Shown piece after piece: positions 1 through 12,100 of a stretch of DNA of 64,000 bases (its first letter is position 1; each line of letters opens with the position of its first letter). Under the pieces are notes generated by a model. The model saw only the letters and a list, made by a program, of their open reading frames with translations, made no database searches and was not told the origin of the DNA. This stretch comes from Siphonodentalium dalli (taxonomy: Eukaryota; Mollusca; Scaphopoda; Gadilida; Siphonodentaliidae), in the NCBI GenBank assembly GCA_032622095.1, contig CP136067.1:135099990-135163989 (forward strand). The letters are read 5' to 3'. Both the position numbers and the translations under genes were made by a program.

Positions 1-115
1 TGGAAGGTCTCGGAAATAAGAGAACTGGATACGATGAAATACAGCAGGTACTCGCCAACAACAATGGAAGTCAGTGTGGTTTCTGTACTTCAGGGCAGGT
101 GATGAATATGTATGC
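1..115 (+). CDS. AO/XDH-like exon 1 (partial): second [2Fe-2S] domain
   Basis: Reads [15 protein letters not shown] then [18 protein letters not shown] supplies the first two cysteines of the helical [2Fe-2S] domain. The usual CTPG is CTSG here. The first two bases belong to a codon begun in an upstream exon; whether the true exon start is outside the window cannot be seen. Donor is gc|gtaagt, phase 2. Confidence 0.93.
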
Positions 116-3100
116 GTAAGTTTATTACCATGAATATTTCTGAAACATTTTATCAAAATTGTTGCGGAAGCACAGCCACATTTCACTCTAGCCTTCCGTT
201 CTCTTGAAATATATTGTTGCACCATCGACAACATTTTTGATACAAATTCACGATTAAGACATATGTTGTGTTCTTTCTATATAGTAGTTGAATATAAATA
301 TAATTATTGAATTTCTTTCTTATATCTATAATTGTTTAATATCGTATGTATACTTGAACATAAATATCATAGTTGAATTCACATTGTCCAACCTCATAAA
401 TTCAAATAGATCATGCCATGAGTCTCTACTCTGGTTACGCCCATAGAGATCATATTTCAATGGTGCAAAACCTGGGAACTTTTTGAAGTTTTGACAGGGA
501 ACCTTATAAAGTCGAAAATATAACGCGGGGGAATATATTTTTTAGTGATTATCTGTTCCTTAATAATGGACTTCACTGTAGGTGAAGGTCCCGACTCGTA
601 ATTGCATGCTTTTCTTTGACTTTTGTGAGCCGATATCACAATGAACTTTTAATTAATTGCCCAGGATAAACTCCATAATTGTAAGCAACACAAAGCAAAA
701 TCTCCCTCAAAGTCACTTAAATCGTGAAATTTCGAGTTGGGACCTTCACTTACAGTGAAGTGCATTATTAAGGAACAGATAATCACTAAGAAATATATTC
801 TCCGCGTTATTTTTCCACTTTATAATGTTCCCTGTCAAAACTTCAAAAAGTGTCCATGATTTGTACTGGTGGAATATTATCTCTACGGGTGTTAGCCAGA
901 GTAGTGATTCATGACATGATCTAAAATTCATAATGCTTGTCATTTATTTGATTTTCTCCAGCCTGAGGCATGCCAATCCATCTCTGACCAAACAGCAAGT
1001 CGAAGATGCATTTGACGGACAGATTTGCCGATGTACAGGTACGTTTTACAATCAAATATTTCATTGATCTGATATGTTTTTGAGTCTCCAGGTGGCTCAG
1101 TTGTTAAGTTTTATTAGGTCGCAACATAAGCCGCATATCGGGCTAACATCACTAAATTCAACCTCTGGGACCTCATTCTGCTTAGGCCTCATCTTCTGGG
1201 AAGTATCTATAGTCTCAAATTAACATTGTTTTAGTTGCTTTTTTATTAGCTCACCTGAGACAAAGTCTCCGGTGGAGCTATAGTCATCACTCCTCGTCCG
1301 TCGTCCGTCCGTCTGTCTGTCTGTCCGTCTGTCCGTCCGTCTGTCCGTCCGTCAACTTTTTAAAAAACATCTTCTCCTCTGAAACCATCATACCGTATTG
1401 GTTCATATTTGGTGTGTATGTTCCCTAGGTGACTCTCATTCAGATTTGTTCAAATGAGGTCACTGGGTCAAATAGTTGCGAAGCCAGGGCCATAACTCTA
1501 TTCCTCCATAGTAATTCTTACAACGACTTCTTGTTCAGAACCATTGGGCCGATTTAGCTAATATTTGGTATGGAGGGTCCTTGGGTCACTGGTGTTCAGA
1601 TTTGTTCAAATGAGGTCACCCGGTCAATTAGTTGAGAAACCAGGGCCATAACTCATAGTGATTCTTACAATGACTTCTTCTAAAAAAATATTTGGCCGAT
1701 TTAGCTTATATTTGGTACATAGATACCTTGGGTGACTGGGGTTCAGATTTGTTCAAATGGGGTCACTGGGTCAAATAGGGGCAGAGCCAGGGACATAACT
1801 TTAAAAACAAAAAATTTAATTTTTGCATTTTGACCTTTAATTTTTGTTTAGGACACATCACAGCCTCATATTTCTTACCTAGATTTTTCTTAGCATGTTC
1901 TTCATCTGTATGGATTTTGGTATTGTTTATTTAACCAGTTCCACTCTTGTTTTGATATAGAATTCATCCAAGACAGGATTACTCAAACATTTTTCATCTG
2001 ATCAACACCAAATTTGGTATATGAATTTTTGACACTTATATACAGATCAAGTTAAAATATGGGTTTGATCCGATATATTTTAACAGAGTTATGGCCCTTT
2101 ATAATTCACACCCCTTTGCTATGCACTATTAATTTTTAAGAGGACACTCTAGCCTGTATTATTGAAAAAGCCAATTTATCATAGTGTGGTCACCCGATCC
2201 TCTTGCTGAATACTGCTTGCTTCAGACCAGTTTATCATCTGTCATTACAAGACATGACATTAGCTAAACAACTACCAGAGTCTACAAGGAATAGTCCATT
2301 GTTCATTTCTCCAAGCCTGGACATAGTGTGTCTGACATTTGCAGAATGAAGTCCCCAGATGGTGAATTTAGTGTTGCTACCCCATACAACAGGCTAGCAT
2401 CACCAAATACACCTCAATTACCTTATTCTGCTTAGGCCTCATCTTCTGGGACAATTTTTTTAAAAACTTTTTTTAAAATTTGAAAAAAAGTGACACCATT
2501 ATATATAACATCTGCAGAGTTATGAAACTTTACTCTTTAATGAAATTATGGAAACATTCCACCCTCCCCCACCCACCCCCTCCCATATGGCCCAGGGCCA
2601 ACCCTGCCATCAACCAACATCCCTTCCAAGCCATATCACCTCTCAATTTAATACAAAATTTGCCATATATGTTAATTATATAAACTGGCCAGATGACATG
2701 TATTATTCTAATCTAAACATATCTGTAGCAATTTAATGACTGACATTCAATGATACTGTGAATGGCTTTGATTTCTTCAAGTCTGGAAATAGTGTGTCTG
2801 ACATTTACATAGTGAGGTCCCCAGATGGTGAATTTAGTGTTGCTATTCCATACAGCATGCTAGCATCACCAAATACACCTGCCAGGGACCTAATTCTGCT
2901 TAGTCCTCATCTTCTTGGAAGTATCCTAAGTATCAAATTGACAGTTTGATTTAGTCACTTTTTCCACCTGTTCAGTTTCAATGTCCCCCTAATTTGCAGA
3001 AGATAAAATGCATAATTGAGGTGCTCAATGGGTGTGTATCACCAACTTCAACTGTAGGACTTCAATCTGTTCCTTGGTTTTATTGGCCATTGAGGCCTAA

Positions 3101-6100
3101 TCAGATTGAGGATGAATTTGGTGATGCTAGCCTGCCTTACAGAATATTGTCATTAAATCCACATTTTTGGGACCTAATTCTGCAAATGTCAGACATACTA
3201 AATTCAGGTTTGGCCATTTCATATTATTGTTTTAATCACCACTTATCCAGATGAAATCATACGACTAATATTCAAAGAAAAATGGGGGGGGGGGGGGTAT
3301 ATATTGGATTAAATTTGTCTTCTATCTGGCATTTGCAGAATGAGGTCCCCAGAGGGTGAATTTAGTTATGCTACCCTGCACAGCAGTCTAGCATCACCAA
3401 ATACACTAGCCAGGGTCCTCATTCTGCTTAGGCCTCATCTTCTGGGAAGTATATAGGCACTTAAATTGACATTTTTACTTACTTTAGCCCTTCTGTTTAG
3501 TTTCTATATCCCCTAATTTGTGAATATAAAATGCATAATTGAGGTGCCCAATGGGTGCACATCACCAACTTTAACTGGAGAACTTCAATCTAATGCTATG
3601 TCTCCCATAGCAGTTGAGGCATACACAGAATGAGGTCCCCAGAGGGTGAATTTGGTGATGCTAGCCCGCATTGCAGGATTGTGTCATTAAATTCACCCTT
3701 TGGGGACCTCATTCTGCAAATGTCAGACACTATGTTCACGCTTGTCTGTTCGAATATTATGTTCTTAACCACCAGTATCCAGTTGAACTCATTATACCCT
3801 GATTTTGCAAAGAAAACTTGGGGGGTATATTGGATTGAATTTGTCAGTCTCTATGTCAGACTGTTCTCCCATCCATCCATCTGTCATTATGTCTCTATCC
3901 GTCCATCAATTGTTTTCTTCTCCAGATACATATTAAAGACCAAATGGGTTTATATATTTAGGTGTGGATGTTCCCCAGGTGACTCACATTCAGATTTGTT
4001 CAAATGAGTTCATCAGGTCAAATATGTGAGAAGTCAGGGCCATAACTCTTTCCTTCCATAGTAATTCTTAAAACAATTTCTTTTTAAGAACCATCTGGAC
4101 TATTTAGATTATGTTTGGTATGGATGGTCCTTCGGTGACTGGGTTTAGATTTTTTCAGATTTGGGGTCATTTTAGGAAAATCAGTTCAGTTCAACTCTTA
4201 AAATCTAATGTCTGAAATTACCAAATGAATGGATCTCATAGATGGGGATTCACGTTTGTTCAAATAGGGGCGGAGATAAGAGATTTAATTATCAAACAGC
4301 CACCCTACCTGTGCTCCGGCGGAGCTATAGTCATCACTCCTCGTCCGTCTATCGTCTGTCCGTCCATCCGTCCGACAACAATTATTTGAACATCTTCTCC
4401 TCTGGAACCATAATACCAAATGGGTTCATATTTGGTGTGGATGTTCCCTAGGTGATTCTCATTCAGATTTGTTCAAATGCGGTCACTGGGTCAAATAGTT
4501 GCGAAGCCAGGGCCATAACTCTTTCCCACCATAGTAATTCTTTTAAACATCTTCAGAACAATAAGACCGAATGGTTTCATATTTGGTGTGAATGTTCCCT
4601 AGGTGACTCACATTCAGATTTGTTCAAATGAGTTTACTTGAAATAGTTGCGAAGCCAGGGCCATAACTCTTTCCCTCCATAGTATTCTTAAAGTGACTTC
4701 TTCTCAAATACCATCAGGCTATATGGGTTCATATTTGGTATGAAGGATCCTTGGGTGACTGGGGTTCAGATTTGTTCAAATCAGGTCACTGGGTCAAATG
4801 TGGGCGGGGCCAGGGACATAACTCCAAATTTGTTGTTTTAGATTTAACTCTTTAGATATCTACTTCTTTTAAAGTGATTATGAAAAGTTCTGACTGTTGT
4901 GGTCTCCAGAGTCCCAGTCTTATCAGTCTTTGCAGTCTGGTGAGCGACCCCACAGTCATTGACTGTCTTGTTTCTGTTCAGTTTCTATATTCCCTAATTT
5001 GCAGAAGATAAAATATATAATCGAGGTGACTAATGGGTGAACATCACCAACTTCAACTATGGAACATTCTGATCCTAGGTCTTGCATAGCATGCATTTGA
5101 GGCCTCAGCAGAATGAGGTTCCCAGAGGGTGAATTTTGTGATCCTAGCCTGCCATGCCGGATAGTGTCACTAAATTCTCCCTCTGGGGACCCCATTCTGT
5201 AGATGACAGACACACTATTCCAAGGCATGGCGATGGTGAAGCTGGTTTGAATCCCATCAAGCACAGATTTGTGATCCACCCATAGTATACAAACTCAAAA
5301 TAATAAAATTGTTTAATTGCTTTTGGTATTGTTTATTTACCTGTGTTTACCTGTATTCGTGAGGCTTGTCCGCGTACTGGTGAATAGTTCCTTTTACAAT
5401 TTTTTACTATGCCCTCAAGTTCGACTATCTTAATCCACAATCATTGGTAACTCAACTTCATCGAATCTTTTTAATATATTGAATATTTCGATCATATAAC
5501 ATCACTGTCTCCTGCAGTTTAGTGTTGGAATGCTTAGTTTCCTCAATCTTTCTTCATTAGTTGATGTCATTTAAATTTAGCATTAAAAATACATTGCTGA
5601 AACAGAAAAATGTGTTCTAATAAATATGTTTTGGGTTATATAATAATTATCAGGAATAAAACTGTGAAGGTGTCATGAAAACTTATTTAAAGTTTGCATA
5701 GATATTTTGCTACGATTATACAAATGTTTAATGCTGCAGATTTTTAAAAATATTTGTAGGTTTAATTATCTTGATAGCCTTATATAGTGAGCTTTATTTT
5801 CTACTTTCGTAATACACAATCAGTTCGTGGTATTCTATAAATATAACTTTAAACTCTTCCAGGATATCGCTCCATATTGGGTGCATTCAAGTCTCTCGCC
5901 AAAAACAATGATGCTAATTGCTCAGCAGTGTGCACAGATATTGAGGTATTCTTATTAGTAGTTTTTGCATCGATCACAAGAACAATCAGCATCAATTTAC
6001 CAAGCAACAGATGTTAAGATTCATATTAAAGACATATTATGTACTTGTTCGGGTGCGTGAAACTGATGAGTTAGTGTTCACGCGCTATGCCAACCGGAGG

Positions 6101-9100
6101 AATGTTAAATTCTACTAACATTGCCTAAAATCTGAAGCAAATCGACCATACCACTCCATAGAAAACATCGTCTGAACTACGCTCAATTGTAAATATTTAC
6201 TACTCGGTTTGGGATGCATCTAACGGCGATATGCTAACGAAACCCATTTTGCCATCGACAGTTGCTGAATTTAATTAATATATAAGAACTAGAAGGTGAC
6301 CCGACTTCGTCCGTGCTTTGACCTTGAATTGTCTATTTTGAAGGCCAAGGTCAAGTGGGGTCACGATTTGACCCGTCCAAAACACTGCCCGAACAAAAGT
6401 ACCCGACAAAAGTACCCGTCGAAATCCATCCGGTTTTACCCGATTTGACCTTGAATTGATCATTTTGAAGGTCAAGGTCAGGTCGGGGTCACGATTTGAC
6501 CAAAACACCCAGTGGACAAAAGTAACCCTATGTATAAAATTTCCTCGAAATAATAATAATAATAATAAATAATAATAGAGAACATTTATATAGCGCTTTT
6601 CCCAAAAGGCCCAAAGCGCTCGGCCACAACACAGTTCACGCACAAATATGCAATATACAAGTGGGTCACGTAATAAACATATGCAGAACTAAGAGGCATT
6701 GTGGAAGAATGAAGTCAGTTCTTGTATATCATTTATTCACATCTAATATCAATATATAGTCAACAGTAATGTTATCAATCAAATCTTGGATGGATGGAAA
6801 GACAGGAACGCCGCTTATTAATTTAGCGGGTGGATGTTGACATCTGCCAATTAGTCTGAAGACCGAAACTGATTGAAGAGTAGATTAATGTCTGGTTTAT
6901 ATATCGCTAATGACTGGTAGCCGTCATTAGTGCATCTCTTTGTCTGTACTGACCCATGGGTGAACTGGGAATTATTACCTAAGACTGCTTCCTTTGTGGT
7001 TAGACTTGCATAACTCATAGGTCGCGGCCTCTCCGAGTATGACCTTGGCAATTTGGTTGGGGTCACTTATAGTTCGATTATATTCCAGTCTCCCCCCATC
7101 GGTTAAGATAGCTATGTTTAGTATGTATCAGGGATCGTTACTCTACATAGTATATTCCTGTCTCCCCCCCATCGGTTGAGATAGATATGTTTAGTATGTA
7201 TCAGGGATCATTACTCTACATAAGGTCCCCCTTATTTTCAGATTTTGACTACTGGTGTTAAAATCTAAGGGTTGGATACTTCGGTATGCATATAAGTTAC
7301 GATGTGTGGTCATCAGCAAAAATTGTATCAATTGAATATATATATATATTTATGTACATGTTGAAGCCTTTTGCATTATGGTTGGATGATTATGGTTATC
7401 CACTCTTTGAAGGAGAGTTGGCATGATGAGATAACATGAGTGTAATAATATAAGTTATCAATATAAATCATTGGAATACATGTAATACAATCATAAGTAT
7501 GTTGAACAATAAATGGGTGAACGATACTTCGTTCAAAAGTTCATGGATGTGCTCCATTGATTTGGCGAGCGCTACTGTCCACTTCCGGTTCCTGTGTCAC
7601 GAGGTTTGGGTGATGTGACTTTCGTCGCTTCATCGGTATTAACGCTGGATTGACATCGTGCTCGTAAGGTCTTTTCCTTGAATGTGAGCGTTCTCTTGTG
7701 ACGTCATGACGTCGATCCTTTTGTAGCTGTCTGGCTTGTGGATAAACTGTTTCATTATTGCGATCAGATGTGCGTTTGCAAAGCTTGTATTTTTGGAGGC
7801 ATTCGGTTGTAATGAATTGGAAACTGAGTTGAATGATGATGATTAAAATTATGGCAATATTATTAAAATTATTCGGATGGGATTCAATTGGTTGTAAAGA
7901 CGTAATGGTGTCTAGAAATTGAGGTAGGGAGATTGACTGTGTAGGTGGGAGTGCTTTCGGTATCGAGATATTCGGGACTCGTGCGATTGCATCAAAAATG
8001 GGCTTCCATTGTGCTACGCTGGTGATATTGATTTGTGGTTGAGATAGGAACAAGTCTGTTTTCACGTAATGTGTCGTATGATTGATACTCGAATACGCTA
8101 TTAGTTGAATACTTGGGTTCGAAGCTATACAACGCGGTCGTAGGGTTAAAATATCGATTGATTCAGTCATCGTGATTTCATATGGTTTGAGACGGGTCAT
8201 ATTTTCGTAACATGATACTGAGAATGTCTCTGGTTTTGATGCAACGATGACCCATGATTCATGAGTTATTTGAATCGCTGTAGGTAGGACTTTTTGTGGG
8301 TTAATTTTGATAGGACAGCTTTCGAAAATATTGTCGGTTTTGTTTAAATACAAATCCAAGATACAATTGCGTTTGGTTTCGACTGTATAAGTTATGCCCT
8401 GCATTCTGCAATATGGAAGTCTCTTACGAATGCATGGGTGGTTTTCATTTGCGGTGATATATCTATCGCGTGTCGCCGATATGATTAGGAAGTTATCTTT
8501 GAAATCGAATGACGCTACTACATGTTTCGTACCATACTTTAATTTTGGGTCGAGAGGATTTATTGGTCTGGGTATAGGAATTGCTCGGAATACGTCGTAT
8601 GATTTTCTGACATCGAGTAGCGGAATGGATATTAGAATTATTAAATGATTATCGGTAAGAATTGTTTGGAGGACAAATGCTTATAATAAGAAGCTATGTC
8701 TGATTCAGGGTTGTATGGTAGTGTGAGATACGCCGGTAAAAAATCTGCGAAACTGTCAATGGTTTGGTGTAATAACGTGGCGTCAATAATTTCGGGGCTT
8801 ATTCGTTCCAACGTGAGGGTAGCTATTTGTGTCTGAAGATGCTGCAAATATATTTTGGCATTTAGAACCATTTCCGGTGCTTCACGTATAACTAAACTAT
8901 ATTTTGCTATAACAAGCCCAAATAGTTCGAGTGTTGATAAATGACGTTGGAGCTGCGATATGTCCGAGTTTAAGGTTTTGCGTATATGTTTAACAGAAAT
9001 AAGTAGGGAGTTTAACGTTTGTCTATTCTCGTTAGTGATTTCGCGCGTTACATTTATTATGCTGAATGCAGAAGTGATAGAATGCTGTATTAGCTTTTGG

Positions 9101-12100
9101 TTATGATATAATGTTCGGATGTTTGTTTGAACTAGTTCAAGGTCTGATTCTGACGGAACGCCGAATAGCCATTTTTGAATTGTGGACACGAAAGGTAGGA
9201 TTGATCTTTTAACACGATTTGCACGGTGGATAGTTCGATATGACGCGAAATTATATGTGATTGTTAGGAGTTGGGATTGAATAGCTGTGATTTCGGTAAT
9301 CATGTCTGACAAGGTGAATATGTAATTTTTGTTAAACTTATGAGCCTTATTAGTCGCGGCTGGGGCATTCCAAAGATTGTTATGATATGTGGAATAATGT
9401 TCCTTTGAACAAATATTTTCTAGGTCTTTCTTTGCTGAATGAATAAGGTGAGATGTTTGGGTTAGGAATGTTTCGAACGGTTGCAAGTCGGTAACGAAAC
9501 TCAATTTCCAGTCTTCGCTAGACAAGGCAATTTGGTTTTGATGGTTGAAAAATATATTCTGTCTCGTTAATATGCTTTGTACACACCATATTGTGATCGC
9601 AATAAGAAATATCACTGAAGAAGTCCTCATTCTGGCGCATATGGCCTACAATGAGATATAAATATTGTTAATATTTTGTCTGTTTTTATCTGTCGATTCT
9701 CTTGGCTGCGATAACTGTGAATTTGAATGGGGTCCCCCCACTATCGCTGTGGTACATTGATTAGTGTTACGATGTGTGAAATCTATGATGTAGTATCGCA
9801 TTACTTAATTAATTAGTCGCTGGTATATATGCACTGTCCGTGGTGAATATGGAGTATTTATCTTAATTATCATTATGAGTCAAGATAAGAAAAGTTTGTT
9901 TATGACTTTGTCCTTGTTGGAAGGGAAATTGGCGAGTTTGATGAAACTCGGTCAAAGCGGGTCTGGCGTCCCCGTGGACGATACATACTTAGATGCTGTG
10001 AATACGATTTTGAAGGATCTCGTGACGGCTGGGTCACTGAATCCAAGCAGCAATAATAAGTTGCTGCAAGATTACTGGATAGAGGAGTCGGAGAGAATTT
10101 TGGAAGTCGTGAAGGTTCGAAAACTTATCCGGGCGTTTAATTATGCAAATCTGGGAGGTAGAACAAGGCACATGGTAGCAGACAGGCGATGAAGATGGGT
10201 CCCCTTGATGTTTAATTCAAGGAAGCGAATTGCGCGGACCCCCTGTGGGTGAAATCCCGTGTCCTGCTGCTAATAACCAGGGCAGAGATTTTGCTTGGAG
10301 GGGTTTCGTGGCTACACAGCACGATGTCAGCCTGTATTTGTGTATTGTTTTTGTTGTTGTGTGATTTATCATTAATAAAGCCATGTGTATGTTTTATCCC
10401 AATGGGTAGTAGAGGGTGTTGCGTCCCTGTGGTAAAGGGAAGGCTCCTGGTGAGTCATGAACTAATATCGGTATGTGCATATAGGACGAGGCGGGGGTTA
10501 GAGTATCGCACCTGACTGAGTGTAGATCTCGCCATGCAGTTCCTATATTGATGACCATTAAGTCCTGCTGGTCTCCACATAAATGGTACTATAGTTGTCG
10601 CATGTTAATACATCTATGATGTATCACATAAGAATCAGCAAGATCTATACTTACTATATATATATGGGCTTTGATATTGCCACATCGCAATTATGGTTAT
10701 TTCTTGAAGATATATGCGCCTGTTTCTTAATGTGAGCCATCATATCGGCCCATGTTGTGGTCAGACCCCGCTATGTAACAATGCTATTGTCGATGTAGCG
10801 GGGGTGATTTTGACACTGGGAATTAAGATATTTTACAAGCGGTATATATTGTTGTTATTTGACTGCTTTGAACCGGTAAAATTTATATTGGGGGATGTAA
10901 CGAATAATGATTTACTGCCTGTGAGAAAATTACACGGATATGTTCGGATGCGTTTTCCGGCCGCTATACCTAATTGATTCATTCTATCTTTGTGAAATCC
11001 AGTTGATCAGACTTGATTTGCACTCTTTACAGGATCCCTTGTAAGGATCCTATTTTACCCGGCCGGATGTAGTGATAATTGTGATCATGAATCATCGCTT
11101 TCGCATTTTTGAACACGCGGGAAGGTAGCTACACAGGTTTAAGTGTATAATATAGAATTATGAGTTTCTTCGTTGGCATGATTAATACGGTTCATTGTGA
11201 CGTAATCGCCAATTTAATGTCTGTGGTAGTAATTCCGAAGATGAGGCGTAAATAATTTAATTAGCATATGTGTCGGTCGTGACACGTGCTACTTGCTGAG
11301 TGCTAATGATGCGAGAGAGTCTGTCAATTTATGGATTTGGTATATAAGCTTGGATGCATCAAAATGATTCATTTTCTTGATTTTCATTTCGAATTTAAAT
11401 TAAGATGTGCGATTATTTAGTCTATCTAAACGGAGCTCTGGCCCATTTGGAGCACACTGGCGCTTGGGTCGATCGAAGCTATGTTGACCCATTGTTAAAT
11501 GAGTTGGCTTGGTTGAAGGCACAATCGGGCCTTTGCTATTGTCAGCAAGTTCGCCGGCAGTTTGTGGAGGCCGAGGTTATTCGGGTCTCCCAGATTGTTG
11601 AAATCAGGCGAGAGGTACGACGGGTTCGTCGTAGGGTAATGTCTTCGTGGAGATCGCAAAGTGCATTGCTTTGATAGGGCCATCTGCGTGAGATAGACTG
11701 GGTCGTGGTTCAGAATTTATTTTCTGTATCATTGACCCCCCTGTGTTGTACGTTTCAGAGCGGCTCTGTTTGATTATATTGAGTCGTCGATTTGTACATC
11801 TGGGCGGGTTAGTGAAAAGGCGTCTGTACTTGTCACCTACATGTGTGATTGCCATATCGAGTTACATACACTGGTCTGGTAGACCTGGTTTTGCGCGATG
11901 ACAATTGTTGCTTTGTATTGCGTCTTTTTACGACAGGGTGCTATTTATTTATGATAGGTGGAGATTGTCCAATAATATTCGTTGCATTTCGCGCGGTATA
12001 GATCTGGTCGTCTTTGTTAGAAATTGGTAATTTTTACTTTGTCAGTTTGTTTCCTGGAGTTAAGTTGTTGAGTTTTATTCAGTTAAAGTTAATACATGTG

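Noticed and set aside
1297-1352. CGTCCGTC/CTGT microsatellite considered as a CRISPR-like array
   Set aside because: Simple tetranucleotide repeat inside a eukaryotic dispersed element; no spacers.
6851-7066. 71-codon ORF found identically at 19349-19564
   Set aside because: Lies within the LTRs and is duplicated only because the LTRs are; no evidence of a product.
10249-10515. + strand ORF of 88 codons in the retroelement antisense region
   Set aside because: Spans the AATAAA after antisense ORF A, has no TATA-like box of its own and reads like chance hydrophobic sequence.
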